Below the pieces are notes generated by a model. The model did not search any database and was not told the DNA's origin. It was given only the letters and a program-made list of their open reading frames with translations. A DNA stretch of 64,000 nt from Blasia pusilla (taxonomy: Eukaryota; Marchantiophyta; Marchantiopsida; Blasiales): NCBI GenBank assembly GCA_050084515.1, contig CM114274.1:34410001-34474000 (forward strand), given 5' to 3'. This document shows, one piece after another, positions 20,328-31,909 of this stretch (its first letter is position 1; each line of letters opens with the position of its first letter). Both the position numbers and the translations under genes were made by a program.

Positions 20328-20588
20328 CTATGTACATATGGGACACATCCATTGTCCCAAAGGAACCCTAGTGAGAGGTGGCGTCAGACATGCAATATGC
20401 CATCCTCTCGAACATCCATCACAGACTAGCATAGTGACTGCACCATGGGCAGAACCACACAACATACATCGCAAGCCTGCAGGAACTTTTGCTAAGTTCG
20501 GATCAACTATACCTTCAATATCCGGAAGATGACATGACGCACAGTTACGCACATGGTCCTTCCAAACCATACCATCGTGTTCCTCCAA
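20328..20588 (-). CDS. Element 2 C-terminal PHD finger of Pol
   Basis: Minus-strand reading frame with GMVWKDHVRNCASCHLPD, then a complete C4HC3 finger: CMLCG, VCDGC, GWHIAC, PLGQWMCPIC, and a TAG stop at 20328-20330. It aligns with the element 1 finger including the sequence upstream of it. All eight zinc ligands are present and the frame is open across the finger, although the rest of this element's Pol is broken. It would be the C-terminus of a Gag-Pol protein. Confidence 0.82.
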   Translation of the reverse strand: MEEHDGMVWKDHVRNCASCHLPDIEGIVDPNLAKVPAGLRCMLCGSAHGAVTMLVCDGCSRGWHIACLTPPLTRVPLGQWMCPICT

Positions 20589-21740
20589 TCAGAGAACATC
20601 GGATGGCAAAATCTCACGCACTCTCAAGATTGTGCGCCCTGCAGTCACATCCAACATCATGGGTGTCGTCTGCTGCAAGTAGACAAAGTCTCCTTGATGA
20701 AACCTCCGGATAGTAGGTCGATAACCACCTCCCCGAATAGTCACATACCTCAACATATCCCGATGATGCGCAATACCATGGGCATCACTCTCCGAAACAA
20801 CTCATCCCTCTGAGAATATGCTCGTATCCATATATCAGGGTCATCAAGGTTCAACACCTCACCAATATCTTGACAAATGGCCGCAGGTAAATCTGGCTCT
20901 CGGCCATAAAGCAACAAGTATGGTGAGAAAGACGCTAAGGATGCCTACCTGCTGAACTTTTATCCCATCGCTAACCACAGCAACTGGAGGTCCCAATCTC
21001 CTAGGTGACCTCTCTACAAGCCATACTTGCGTAATCCTCTCTTCACCGTCTGCAAAACCCTCTCTGCTAGTCCATCCGCCTCATGATGATCTCGCAAAGT
21101 GGTGCGGTGGTCGATGAACGCCTGATCACACAAGGCGTGAAACTTCCCACGAAACACTGTACCTTGATCTGTCAAAACCTCAGCTGGTGCGCCGTAATGA
21201 CTCAACACTCAATCTAAGAAGGCATACGCTACTCCCTCGCTCGCTTTGTCAGGCAATGCAACCAACTCTATCCACTTCGAGAAGTGCTCCACCATCACCA
21301 ACACATAACGACTATGGCACTCCGTCAAAGGAAAAGGCCCTGCAAAATCCAAACTCCATCTATAACCTAAACCCATGATCAGAAGTGGATGCAATTGTGG
21401 ACTTGGAGCATTGAACGATGCTCAGACTTGATCACACAGCATGCACTTGGCAACAAATTGCTGAACGTCAATCTACATGATTCGCCACCAATATATACAA
21501 TATCTAGAGCAAGCTATACGTCGGCTTCACTCCAAAATGACCCAACTCCTTGTGGGCATGACGCACCAAACGTGCTCTTTGCAAAGGATGAGGCACTACA
21601 CGCACTCTACCATCGTCCCAAACTCTCAACACATGTGTCCCCTCCCACCAAAACCATCTAGCTCGCTGTAGGATCCGATCCCGCTCTCTAGCAACCACTA
21701 TGCTCACGACGCTGCCAGTACGCGGGTACTCCGAGACCAC
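20589..21740 (-). pseudogene. Element 2 DDE integrase (stops and frameshifts)
   Basis: The zinc-binding domain has RHAHKELGHFG and, further on, a CMLC pair. The core shows WSLDFAGPFPL (first Asp), YVLVMVEHFSKWIELVALP, VLTDQGTVFRGKFHALCD (second Asp) and HHEADGLAERVLQTVKRG (Glu in ADGLAERV). All three catalytic acidic residues are therefore visible. In-frame stops and shifts separate the segments 21740-21504, 21394-21209 and 21208-21014. The C-terminal domain between 21013 and 20589 is present but broken. Confidence 0.8.
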
Positions 21741-21955
21741 TCCGTGAATGTCTCGGCCATCTGTTGACTCCTCACCGGCCTGTGGATCTCAGGACTCTCC
21801 ATCAGAACACGCCATTGAAGTCTCAGCAATTTGGCTCTCCATAGCCAACAAGCCTAAATAGGGTGACGTGTGCCATCCTGGCACCAACTCCTCATCGCTC
21901 TCACCATGCTAACGAGCACCAATCGCATCTCGCGAACTCGGGCATGGGTTACGAC

Positions 21956-22386
21956 TCAAACCATCTGCATCTTGGTTGAGCGTCCCAAGTCTACGCACCA
22001 CCTGGAAGTTATACTTCGCAACAAAAGAGCCCACCTTGCAAGCTTCCTTGTAAGCTTGTAGGACCTAATCAACCACTTAAGTGGTTGATGATCAGTAATG
22101 ATGGTAAAGGGGTTTCCAATAGATAACACCTTAAATGCGCGATAGCCCACACTACAGCCAAGCACTCACCCTCATAGGAGCACACTGCAGCCAAGCACTC
22201 ATCCTCAGACTTCGTCTTCCAATTGATAGGTCGATAATCTCCACACATCCGCCTATCCGTCAAGTTGTCATGCACATCCTTCTTGGTAGGCATGATAGTG
22301 GCAGATGCATACTCTCCATGCGACATCTCCACTAGTCTTGCTCCAACCAAGTCATGGCTCCTACTCTGAATCAGAGCCCTCTCCAT
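21956..22386 (-). pseudogene. Element 2 RT/RNase H remnant with internal deletion
   Basis: The N-terminal RT lead-in is present (ALIQSRSHDLVGARLVEMSH, then TDRRMCGDYRPINWKT). It jumps straight to RNase H sequence (YEGECLAVVWAIAHLRCYLL and TDHQPLKWLIRS). The RT palm with the YIDD box and the first half of RNase H are gone, so this copy could not reverse transcribe by itself. The short sequence EDECLAAVCS before EGECLAVVW looks like a small local duplication. Confidence 0.75.
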
Positions 22387-22399
22387 GTCACTCTACTTG

Positions 22400-22992
22400 T
22401 AGGGTCGTCGAAAGATCGACGTGTCACTCTCGCATACGCCCTCCGCAAAACCTCATGTTGCTCCAAGTTGGTCCACCAAAGACGCGGGTGATGTGCTCAT
22501 GAACCTATACTTGCCACATCCAACAATACTGTCGGGCTTATCCATGCGCACACTTGATGTGCACTTGTCACCACGCGGGACCTTGAATCGCCCAAAATCG
22601 GCACATTCTGGAGAATGTATGTTGGAGAACGAGACCGATGCTCCAGTAAATATCGCAAGATATGCATCATCTCCCAAAACAACCTGGACCGTGAGTAAGC
22701 TAATCCGCTATCCCGCCCAGCACTCGACTGGCCCTAACATGGCCAACTAGCAATGACCAAGTCTATGGTCCCTACCCGCTCCAAGTCATGCGCCCCTGTC
22801 AATGAAATATCCCTCAATAGGGAACTTTGGTATCCCTGGAGAGCGGACGTAGACAACAAGTCCAGAAAATGGAGGCATAATTGCGCCACATGTTGAAGTG
22901 AAGCGTGCCTTGCAACATCATCAATCTCCACATACAGGTATAACTGCACGCGTACTCCTACCGTCACGCTCTAGTGCAAACGTCTCGCTCCA
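22400..22992 (-). pseudogene. Element 2 C5 DNA methyltransferase (motif I and C-terminus deleted)
   Basis: Readable parts are RVQLYLYVEIDDVARHASLQ, then DLVIASWPC at about 22737-22760, where the next codon is a stop (TAG, probably from the Gln codon of PCQG). GQSSAG follows in the same frame. Downstream are FWEMMHILRYL, YILQNVPILGDSR (motif VI with Glu changed to Gln) and a motif VIII-like WWTNLE stretch at about 22455-22480. The motif I segment (LDLFGG in elements 1 and 3) is missing through a deletion near 22975. After motif VIII the sequence jumps into the RT lead-in, so motifs IX-X are lost. Confidence 0.75.
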
Positions 22993-23304
22993 CGCGGTCT
23001 GCACATGCTTAGTGGCTAAGCGTCGAAGCTCCTCAGTCAAGCCTCAAAGCGGAACCTCTCCTCCACAAACTGATGCGGAAACCATGACACTCCTCTCCAT
23101 AGAAATTTCAGGAATAGGAATATCCTCTGCATGGACATGTCCCTCAATAAAATCACTAGGCCAAGTGATGGTGCTGCTAAATGGTGCTAAGGTCGCCATC
23201 TCTCTTGGCCGGCGCTCGATCACTACACCTTTGAATCGAACGGGTAATGAGCTAAGGTGCCCATCACCTGAGTGCCATCATGGTCTGTAGGACGTTGACT
23301 CCTC

Positions 23305-24474
23305 CTAGTAATCGAGGGAAAACCCCATCGGGTACAATAATACTCCACCAACCAAGACCTCGTAGGACTCTGCATCGGTCACTACCGCCTTGGCTCGCAC
23401 CACGGACTCATCTGTAGGACGTCCCAAGCGAATCCTCACCATGACCTCCTGTCGGGGGATAAATAGTGTGGTGCTCACTCCACCCAAAGATGTATGTATC
23501 CTAAATGGACAACGCTCGTTAGGCCCAAACCTCTGAATGCCGCTTTCCCCAACATCAGGAGTTGCGCTCACGAATCCAATAGGACATGATGGGGACTAAA
23601 AATTCTACCCCTTGGACTCACCAACTGGAAGACCTCTCCCCAGTTATCCAGAAATACAACACCAGGAGTAGCCATGGCACACTCTATCACGGGTCTAGCA
23701 AGCATCTCCGCCATCCTAGCAGCCGCAACCTGCCATGAATCTGAAGTGGACGGCCCGAGCATTGGCTCCAAGGGCAAGTCCATCACCTGCTCTGCAATCA
23801 CCTCTGAACGCGATGTAGGAACTCCATCTCCATCCCCTTATAGTATAGCGGAGCCGAAAAACCTCGACAAGCGTACTTCCCAACGTCATAACATCGAAAA
23901 CAGAAAACAGCGGACGTCGTAGGACTCTACATCAGTCACTATCACTTTGGCTCGCACCACGAACTCATCTGTAGGATGTCTCGGGCGAATCCTCACCATG
24001 ACCTCATATCGGGTAATATACTATGTGGTACTTGCTCCACCCAAGGATGTCTGTATCCAGAATGGACAATGCTCCACATCGGCCCTCCTCAGGCCCAAAC
24101 CTCTAAATGCCGCTTTTCCCAAGATCAAGGGTTGCGCTCCTAAATCCAACAAGACGCTCTGCGGACTAAAAGCTCTACATCCTCGACTCACCAACTAGAA
24201 GACCTCTCCCCGGTTATCCAGCAAAACAACACTAGGAGAAGCCATGGCACGCTCTATCGTGGTTCTAGCGGGCATCTCCGCCATTCTAGCAGCCGCAGCC
24301 TGCCATGAATCTGACGTGGACGGCCCGAGCATCAACTCCAAGGGCAGTTCCATCACCTCCTATGCAATCACCTCTGAACATGATGCAAGAACTCCAACTC
24401 CACGCTCACAAAGCGTTGCCATTAGCCGGAAAACCTCGTTGAGCATACCTCCCAACGTCATAACATCGGAAGCA
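23305..24474 (-). pseudogene. Element 2 protease region, tandemly duplicated (557-bp unit)
   Basis: The protease segment occurs twice in a row (about 23361-23917 and 23918-24474) with scattered differences. The downstream copy on the minus strand reads VVFLDNWGEVFQLVSPRGR and HHVLLDS, then a stop replaces the Gly of the Asp-Ser-Gly site, and AQLLMLGKAAF follows. The remainder has SLGGVSTTLFIPRQEVMVRI and YEVLVGGVLLYPMGFSLDY, the second-half hydrophobic-Gly motif. A duplicated protease is not known to serve any purpose in such elements; I take it as a post-insertion or replication error. Confidence 0.7.
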
Positions 24475-24769
24475 GAAAATAAAGGAGTGTGGTACGCAAC
24501 AGTGGCCACCCCCAACAACGTGCTCGACACATGCTCCTCCTAAGCGTCGACAATAGGAATCATGGCACTCGCTTCTCTCATTGCCCTTTGTGCCTGCACA
24601 CCAACAACATCACCAACTCTCCCAGAACTCTGATTAGGAACCATCGATGGGGTCCTCATTGCCTCGGACAATGTGAAGGACTGAGAAGCCTCATCTATTT
24701 CTTGGCTTCCCCTCGCTGTGGATCCAACTCTGCGGATGCTTCACACGTAACAACTACGGAGGCCTCCAT

Positions 24770-26339
24770 CTAGGCAACCCCGCACATCCAACCATGATCC
24801 TCCATATCCCTTGCGGCTCCATAAGACGTCGATGTCACAGATCCGGCATCAGGTAACCTCAATGCCATAGCGGCAATTTGCTGCTGTAGCTGCTGTATAT
24901 GAGCAGCCATCCCAGCCTTACGCCCATCGTCTCCCTCGACACGTCTAGGTGGTAGGACTCTACCTCCTCCATGAGCAACTCCACCGTCCCCTCGGGAAAA
25001 TCCAACTCCTTGTCTCCCAACGGGACCACCTGGTGTAAAACCTCTAGGCCCACCCGGACCGGAAACTCGCTCTGGTGTCCTCTCTGGCCCTCGGTCCAAA
25101 CGTAACTCAGGGTGCAAGTTGAAACACTTGGCACGTGTGTGATCATACCTTTGATAATAGTCAGATTGATAACCTCTTGGTGCACCACCATCTCCTCCTC
25201 CATGTTGAGGCACGCAACCATGACTCTAACGAGTGCAATCGTGCTGATGATGGGCTCCACCACATGACCAACAAGTAATCGTAGGCGGCTGTTGCTGAGC
25301 CGCATATGAAGGCGCAGGTCTCTATGGCATGGCCTCCCAGTATCCTCCCTGAGCTCGTGGTGCAATAGACCTATCTGGGAATCTACGTTGCTGCACTAGT
25401 GGTGCAAGCAATCGTCACTGCTCTCGCCCAGAACCCATGGTGGCTACGGTCTCCTACGCCATGTTGCGGTCAATGTTCTCAGCGGTTCTACAAACATCTC
25501 TCAACGTTGGGGAGGTGTTCATAAGAAGCACCCCCTCTCCCACACGTGTCTGCAGGGTCCACTCCAGCATCACGTATCATGACTGGATAGCATGATCCTC
25601 TATCACCCCTTGAGTGACGTTAATCAACTGGCGCAAGCGGGTGCCTCTGGAAGTCGTGGATGTTGCTTAACTTCTCCGTTTGTACCCGCGGTACCTCGCC
25701 CTCAACTTAGCGAAGAACTCAACCACGGGGTTGAACCTCGGACGAACTCGACTAGACGATGCAAGTGCTCCACTACGAGTCACCCCTCCTACAACATCAC
25801 TGATGGAGGAAACCTCTCTTGACTCCTCCTCCTCATTTGGAAACGGCTCATTCCATGACACATAGGGTGGGTCATAGTAGAGTCTCTAGGCCTCAATCTC
25901 AAAGGCATATTTGCGAGAGCTCATGGTAACCGTCCATGGGTGCCCCCTCTAAATGCTGGAACATTCTGTTCCATGTTATGAACGGGTTGAACTCTCTGGA
26001 GTTCCTAGCCTGCTGTGAGTCACACCAACTCCTAAACACCACAATGAAGTCGTGTAACTCTATAATGCCTACATAACCCAAAAACCTATGCGGTCCTCTA
26101 CCCTGATTGTCCATCTCGTACGCCCAACTGGTAGGACCACTCAATGTGTGCAGTGGATCACTAGCACACTCCTCTACACTCTCCCCCTCGTCTGAAGACG
26201 ACACAAAAGGAGATCGAGGTGGTTTCTCACATGGAGACTCTCGAAACCTCGCACCACTACGGGTAAACCCTCTAGAGCTACTCTCAAGTCCACCACGTCG
26301 CCTCTCAAAGTCCCAAAAGGACATCATAATGACCCTCAT
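24770..26339 (-). pseudogene. Element 2 gag (frameshifted, damaged zinc knuckle)
   Basis: The N-terminal part (about 26339-25900) is MMSFWDFERRRGG, FTRSGARF, SSSDEGESVEE, GPTSWAYEMDNQGRGPHR, GIIELHDFIVVFRSWCD. It matches element 3 closely and element 1 more distantly. The C-terminal part (25213-24770) has a knuckle reduced to YYQRYDHTRAKC, in which the first Cys pair is lost, followed by a Gly/Arg-rich tail. Frames change several times between. Confidence 0.7.
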
Positions 26340-28011
26340 GCCCCTCTCACACGATCACTTTGAATCTCGCTAGTAATCACTCAATCCAACATACGGCATT
26401 CAATCTACACTCTCTCGCTGAGACGTATGTTGTGCGGCAACAAGCGGCGTGGTGCAAAAAATCGTCTACTGTCCTATCATCTCATCGACAGGACACACCC
26501 TCAACTCGGAACATCCCACACAGGTCTATGTCCCCTAATCCATACATCAATGATGCTCTCAGCATCAGCACGAAACCCAATATCCCAAATAACTGCCCAA
26601 TATCCGGAAATCCCTAACACATACAGGGCAAAAGACCAGAATGGGTAACCTGACAACAAGTGTTGATGTCGGGCCTCAGCAATTAAAAAACCTCAACCCC
26701 AACTCAGTCGTGAAGACAACTCCTCCAAGCATCAAGTCGTACTCCTCTGGTACTGACAATGTTCAAATCTCCTCGATGTGCAGTGTAGATCCAACGGTAC
26801 AGTGCGGCACTCGTGGAACGGAACGGCTACAAACAGCACGACACTCGATAATAGGGTGTGGCACTCAACGGCATACCTTCCTCAATAGAAATACACGCTC
26901 TGCTCTCCGGTGATGGTACGGCTCAGCGATCGAGACGGTGTGGTGCGGCCACAAGCGGCAATCGGCGGCGCGTTGCGGCTACAAACGTCACGGCACGGTA
27001 CTCAATCATCCTCGAGCGGTTATAATCACGACATAAAAAATTGTACGGAACACTACGACCCCATCAATCAAAAAATGCAAACAGCCGGCTGCGAATACAG
27101 GCAGCCGCGGCGGTATGGGACAGAGATTCAGACGCACAACTCTACGGGAGGTAGTAACGAAGTGTCGGACGGAGCAACGCACGGCTGCACGGCGGCTCAG
27201 AATTTTTTTGGTACTAGGAGGTCCAACAACCGGGTAGCGGCCTTGAAGCGTCAACGTACCACACAACATACAACAGCGGTAGCAAGTGCACAATCGGTTG
27301 GCGCGTCTCCGGGACAATCAGCTAGGACGTGGTAGGACAAACGTTGTCACCCACCAAATTCTTTTATTTATTTATTTTAAACTAGAATAACCCCTCCACT
27401 ATCTTTCCCTACTTGACAACCCCCCTCCGAACAGGTCTGCAAATTGAATGCCTTACCACAAATCCCTCCTCAGATTGAGGGTCAACATCCCCCAAAAATG
27501 GGATCTACTCACCCTACCTCCAAATAGCTGAATTCACTTGTCCTATCCACCAAGTAAACTGATTTTTTTTTACCTCTCAAGAAATAATTTCTACCCAAAA
27601 ATTCAAATTTTCACTCAGACCTTAGAATGGTGGCTATGGCAGCCCAACAAAAATGATCATAACTCCGTGCTCCAATCTCCAAATTGTGCAAGGTTTCTTC
27701 AGCAGCAAACACCACTTTCTGATCTACAACCTTGTCAAATCAAATTTTCCATTTGATTTTCCACAAAAAATTGACAGGGACGGTCGTGCAGCCCAATGTC
27801 TCTTTCTCCTACTCAAAATGCGGCAGCGCTTCCGCACGTCACTCTTCCACACGAAAAATCGGCAAAGGAAACATTAAAAGTAAGTGGCTCTTGCTCTGGG
27901 AAGCACTCCCATAAGCCGCTGAACAAGGAATACAATCCCCAACCTACAAAACCAGCGAGTGACGAGCGGGCTCCCCCATGAAGCTCTCTCACTCACTCAT
28001 TCTCTCTTTGT
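26340..28011 (-). other. Element 2 leader, untranslated
   Basis: About 1.7 kb between gag and the 5' repeat. No conserved domain was seen. The part at 26900-27330 is comparatively GC-rich with many CGG words and has open frames on both strands that I do not consider genes. Confidence 0.55.
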
Positions 28012-28519
28012 AAATCAGGATCCAATCTCTCTCAACACCATGGCTCTCAAATGTGTGCACTCTCACATGTCTCTCTCAATGTCAAACCCACTCTCTTAAT
28101 GAGAGGTTTGGGTTACACTCACATGGCAAGGGATTATAGCTCCGCCGCCTCATACCAAGAGGTTCATCAAAAAGAGAATGAGCTCTCAAACTCTCTCTCC
28201 TTGAGGTATACCCCCTTCCCTCTCCCAAGCTCTCTCCTTGGTAACCTATGCTCGCAGGTCACCTCCTTGGCTCTTGACCTGCTATAGCGGGTCAAGGGCC
28301 AATTTCTAAAATGGAAAGTCAACTATACCAAATATGGAAACTTACCTAAAATAGTAAGTTTTTGTACATGGCTCCAAATGAGCCAAAAAGAAGGGGAAAC
28401 CTGCTCTCTCAGGTTTCCCGAGACCTCAACATCTCATCCTTGACCTCTTGAGCATTTCCTCCTCTACTCGCAAAGGCGCTCTACCAGATCTCTCCGATCT
28501 ATCCTAAAAAGTCGTGACA
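28012..28519 (-). repeat. Element 2 terminal repeat B, 5' copy
   Basis: A 508-bp copy of the block at 19619-20132. Its minus-strand start TGTCACGAC abuts the GAGA duplication. Block A does not follow it, as in element 1. Confidence 0.85.
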
Positions 28520-28523
28520 GAGA

Positions 28524-29095
28524 CGTGAGCCTTGACGGACATCTCAAGTGCAAAAACTCATGCCCACCTTGCACTATCCAGCAAATGAAGGAACAAACTC
28601 CACTCTTGTAAGTGCATGTGGGCCATCCTAACCCCTCTCCGCACCCATACCATCATACAGCGCATGTTGCAACTATCTTTCCATTGCCTCTACCATGCCA
28701 AATGTTGGCTCTCTCGCAAATCCGGACATCACCATCAATTCTAAAATGGTGTTGAGCTCAATACGTCCAAACACCTAAAATAGCTGCTCTAGAGTCAACT
28801 CCTTTGTCAAGGTCATCAAACACATAATCTTGCACCCGACGTCGCAACGTTTAGTCAAGTGCTCCATACTTGTGTTGTCCAGCTTGCGCCTTGATCAGTC
28901 CTTATGTGGCTTGAACCAAGCGACTCATATTTCTTTAAGCTTCCGTGAGGTACTCTCCCAAACGTCGACGAAACTCTTGTAAGTCGTCAATTTTCTCAAT
29001 CCTTGCCCCCTAATAGTTAGTTCGTCCCCAACACCCAAAAGAACTCAATCCTTGGGTTGAATTGAGGTCGAACCTGCACCCCTCTCGATATGCTT
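28524..29095 (-). pseudogene. Decayed sequence with gag-like composition, target of element 4
   Basis: Minus-strand frames contain short charged segments such as FRRRLGEYL and TLRRRVQDYVFDDLDKG, separated by stops, and YREGCRFDLN next to the LTR of element 4. They have the look of a degraded gag, but I cannot name the family. It is interrupted at 29096-29099 by element 4. Confidence 0.3.
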
Positions 29096-29099
29096 GCGC

Positions 29100-30370
29100 T
29101 GTCGTGTCAAGAATCTTTCTTCGAGCAAGGGCAGGCCTTCTAGCTGCGTAGATATGGTCGATGCAAGGTGAACTCTCTAATAAGTTCTCCTTTTTCAATA
29201 CAAAATTATGATGTACACTCTCCATTCTCTCACGACAGATATCACAAATGGAAGTGCTGAGGCGATCACTTCTTCGTAACATCGGACCCCAAAATTCCTA
29301 ACTATAAAATCCCTATAAACTATTTTATGCTTATACACGAGGAAGATAGCACAACTAGTGTTAAAGCCTACTTGACCAGGCCTATTGACATCCATGGATT
29401 GCTATATAAGGACATACAAAGTACAATCCCATGTCCTTCCATATGTGACGATAGGAAGAATCACCGGAGTTGGAGATTGCATGACCTGGTTCATGAACGC
29501 CTCCCCAAAGTGATAAATTAAATAGCGAGTGAACCAGTGCCTATCTACAAAGAGTACCTTGACATGGTAAGGATTGAGGAAAGGAAAGTCGGGCACAACT
29601 CGTGCTCCACCCCTATCCATGCTTGACAGACATTCTCTACTCTCCTCAAGAATGGGTTTTGGCGGAGTTATTCTCCCAAGAGGGGTAATCCACTCTCATT
29701 GGGAAAGTAACAAGCCAAAACATCCGCTATTTTAGTATGACTAAACTCCTCTACGGTGACAAACCTCTCATCCCCACACACACACACCACACTCTAGAAA
29801 CCTCTCGAAGAATAGACCATGATCAAGTTACTCTCCCAAGAGGTGTGATCCACTCTCATTGGAAGAGCAAGCAATCCCAAAGCCATACACTCAAGAGAGA
29901 CACGAGAGACTCAAGATGTGGAATAGAAGGTGATGAACCCTTGAAGGTCCCTCCTCTTTATATACTCACAAGGGATCCACAAGAGTACGAAATGGAGCTT
30001 ATCTTATCTTATGCCACATGGCTTCCTCCCAAGGCTTAGCCAATCACATTTTGACACAAGTAGATTTCCTCTTATCTCTTCCAAAATATCCTCTTTTACC
30101 CACATGATATTTTCCAAATTACCCCAACTAACCTAGCCACCAACCAAGACTACTTTTGCTTTTCATTAAAGTAACTACTTTACTTTTATAAAGTCATCTT
30201 TTATTTATTACCTCCTTTCCTAAAGTTAGGCCCGCATAAAAGAGGCACCATAAAGAGGTTTAAACATAAGAATCTCCTTTTTCTAAGCCAATTTACTTAA
30301 TACTAATGAAACTCTATCTAACACTTAATGACGAAGGAGTTTACACACTGGTTGATTTTACTATACGACA
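29100..30370 (-). repeat. Element 4 3' LTR
   Basis: A 1271-bp LTR, nearly identical to 36316-37590. A TATATAAAG box on the minus strand lies at 29956-29964. The short open frames inside it are not genes. Confidence 0.92.
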
Positions 30371-30383
30371 TTCACCCCCTCCA
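30371..30383 (-). promoter_or_regulatory. Element 4 polypurine tract
   Basis: The minus strand reads GGAGGGGGTGAA directly before the 3' LTR start TGTCGTATAG. This is the expected plus-strand primer and confirms the orientation. Confidence 0.75.
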
Positions 30384-30464
30384 AACCTGCACATCCTCCG
30401 GTATGTGCCGAAAACATCAAGACTTCTTGCTATAGACTTACTTATGTTTTGCCTCTAGACACAT

Positions 30465-31903
30465 TCAATCAAAATCAAGAAATCCTTCACGTCTACGGAA
30501 AATATTGACCCTTTTTCCTGCAATGGGCAGCTTGAGAATTGTGCCATCTAGTTCACGTAGTTTGTAAGTGGCATTGTCAAAAGCAAAGACTACAACATAT
30601 GGACCAAACCAACAACGTGCAAACTTCTTAATTGTACTATCTTTGGTTGTCAAAGGTTGTCGTCGTGCACCAAGACCCAATCTCCTTCTCTTATCGGCTC
30701 CTTCCGAAGTCGATGAGTTTTGTCGAAGCGCTCCTTATTTTTCAACCTTGCTTCCTTCATTCTGACTAACGCTTCTGCAATATCCTCTTCCCGCCGCTCT
30801 AGCTGCTGCGTTCGAAGTGCTAGGAGCTCTTCCCTATTGAGCCCGTCTTCCCACGACAAACCCATCCAAGTGGGTATATCTCCTTCTGCTGGCATTATCG
30901 GCTTTTGACCTGTCATCAACTCTGTAGGCATGAACCCTGTAACGGTGCTGTGAGTGGTTCTATCTACCCATAAAGCAAATGGAAGTAATCGAGGCCAATC
31001 ACCATAACGATCTCCACACGCCTTTACCAATGCTTGAATGATTGGCGGATGTCCCCTTTCGCTCTTGCCGTTTGCCTCCGGATTCATGGAGGTTGTTAAT
31101 CTCAACTAAACTCCATATCTCCTGAAGAACTCTCGTGCTTCCTCCGCATTCAACTCACCTCTATCTGCACGGATTCTCCCAACACTCCCATATCTAGCAA
31201 CAATATCCTCTAGAATAAAACGACATATAGGCTCTATTGTTTTAGCCCGTAAAGCCCTCCCTTCTACAAAGTTGGACAACTCTTCTCGTGCTAGGACCAG
31301 GTAACGCATTCCCCAAAGACCTAGTGGCATAGCAACTAGATCTACAACCCATTGATGATGAATAGACAAAGGATACGTGGGTTTAAGTCCATCTCTCACT
31401 CTGATTTTTGATTGAAACTGACATTCAACACACGACCCAATATATCTCTCAACATCCTTATATAGGCCTTTCCACCAATACCTCTCTTTTATCTTGGTGA
31501 AAGTTGCCCAAGTACCTCTGTGACCTGCCCATAAAGAATTGTGGAATTCTTTGAGCACTTCCATTTTTGTCCCATTGTCATCCACCACCCTCAAGGGCAT
31601 TCCATCTTTCCTCTTTGGCCTTTTCCAAAGATATCCATCTTGTAGTAGATAGCCATACGCCTTGTGCCGAATCTCCTTGAAGAACTTTTCTGTCCACCCT
31701 CCATCTCTTTGGAGAGTGCTTAAATAGCGCCCAATTTCTTTTAACCTGCCCTCATACAAATCCTCTTTGAAGGCTAGAACATCCTCTATGCCACCTCGTT
31801 CTTGAGATAACACTTGCCACACATGTGCATCATCCTCATCTATCTCAGTTGCCTCCATATCTTCTTCTTGACTAAATCTAGCTCTAGACAACATGTCACT
31901 CAT
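30465..31903 (-). pseudogene. Element 4 integrase (one in-frame stop, one frameshift near the end)
   Basis: DDE integrase. The zinc-binding part has EFHNSLWAGHRG and CVECQFQSK. The core has WVVDLVAMPLGLWG (first Asp), GRIRADRGELN (second Asp) and NPEANGKSERG (Glu). A single TAG at 31106-31108 interrupts the frame between RRYGV and RLTTSMNPEANG, with the same frame resuming at the next codon. A 1-2 base shift near 30655 then separates GDWVLVHDD from the C-terminal GPY/F-type domain (ARCWFGPYVVV, GKRVNIFRRRE), which ends at about 30465. Repairing one stop and one shift would leave a complete domain set, so decay is slight. Confidence 0.85.
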
Positions 31904-31909
31904 CGAGTT

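Larger units (their letters stand above)
19492..28519 (-). mobile_element. Element 2: same family as element 1, minus strand (decayed)
   Basis: A 9.0-kb element flanked by the 4-bp duplication GAGA (19488-19491 and 28520-28523). On the minus strand it begins TGTCACGACTTTTTAGG and ends CGCACGATA. It keeps the order gag, protease, methyltransferase, RNase H, integrase, PHD, polypurine tract, A-B-A'. Differences from element 1 are a 557-bp tandem duplication in the protease region, loss of methyltransferase motif I, and loss of everything from the target-recognition region to RNase H except a short RT N-terminal piece. It is inactive. Confidence 0.85.

Noticed and set aside
29327-29521. Open frames within the LTRs of element 4 (also at 36385-36738)
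   Set aside because: They are duplicated only because the LTRs are duplicated. They run opposite to the element and have no domain.
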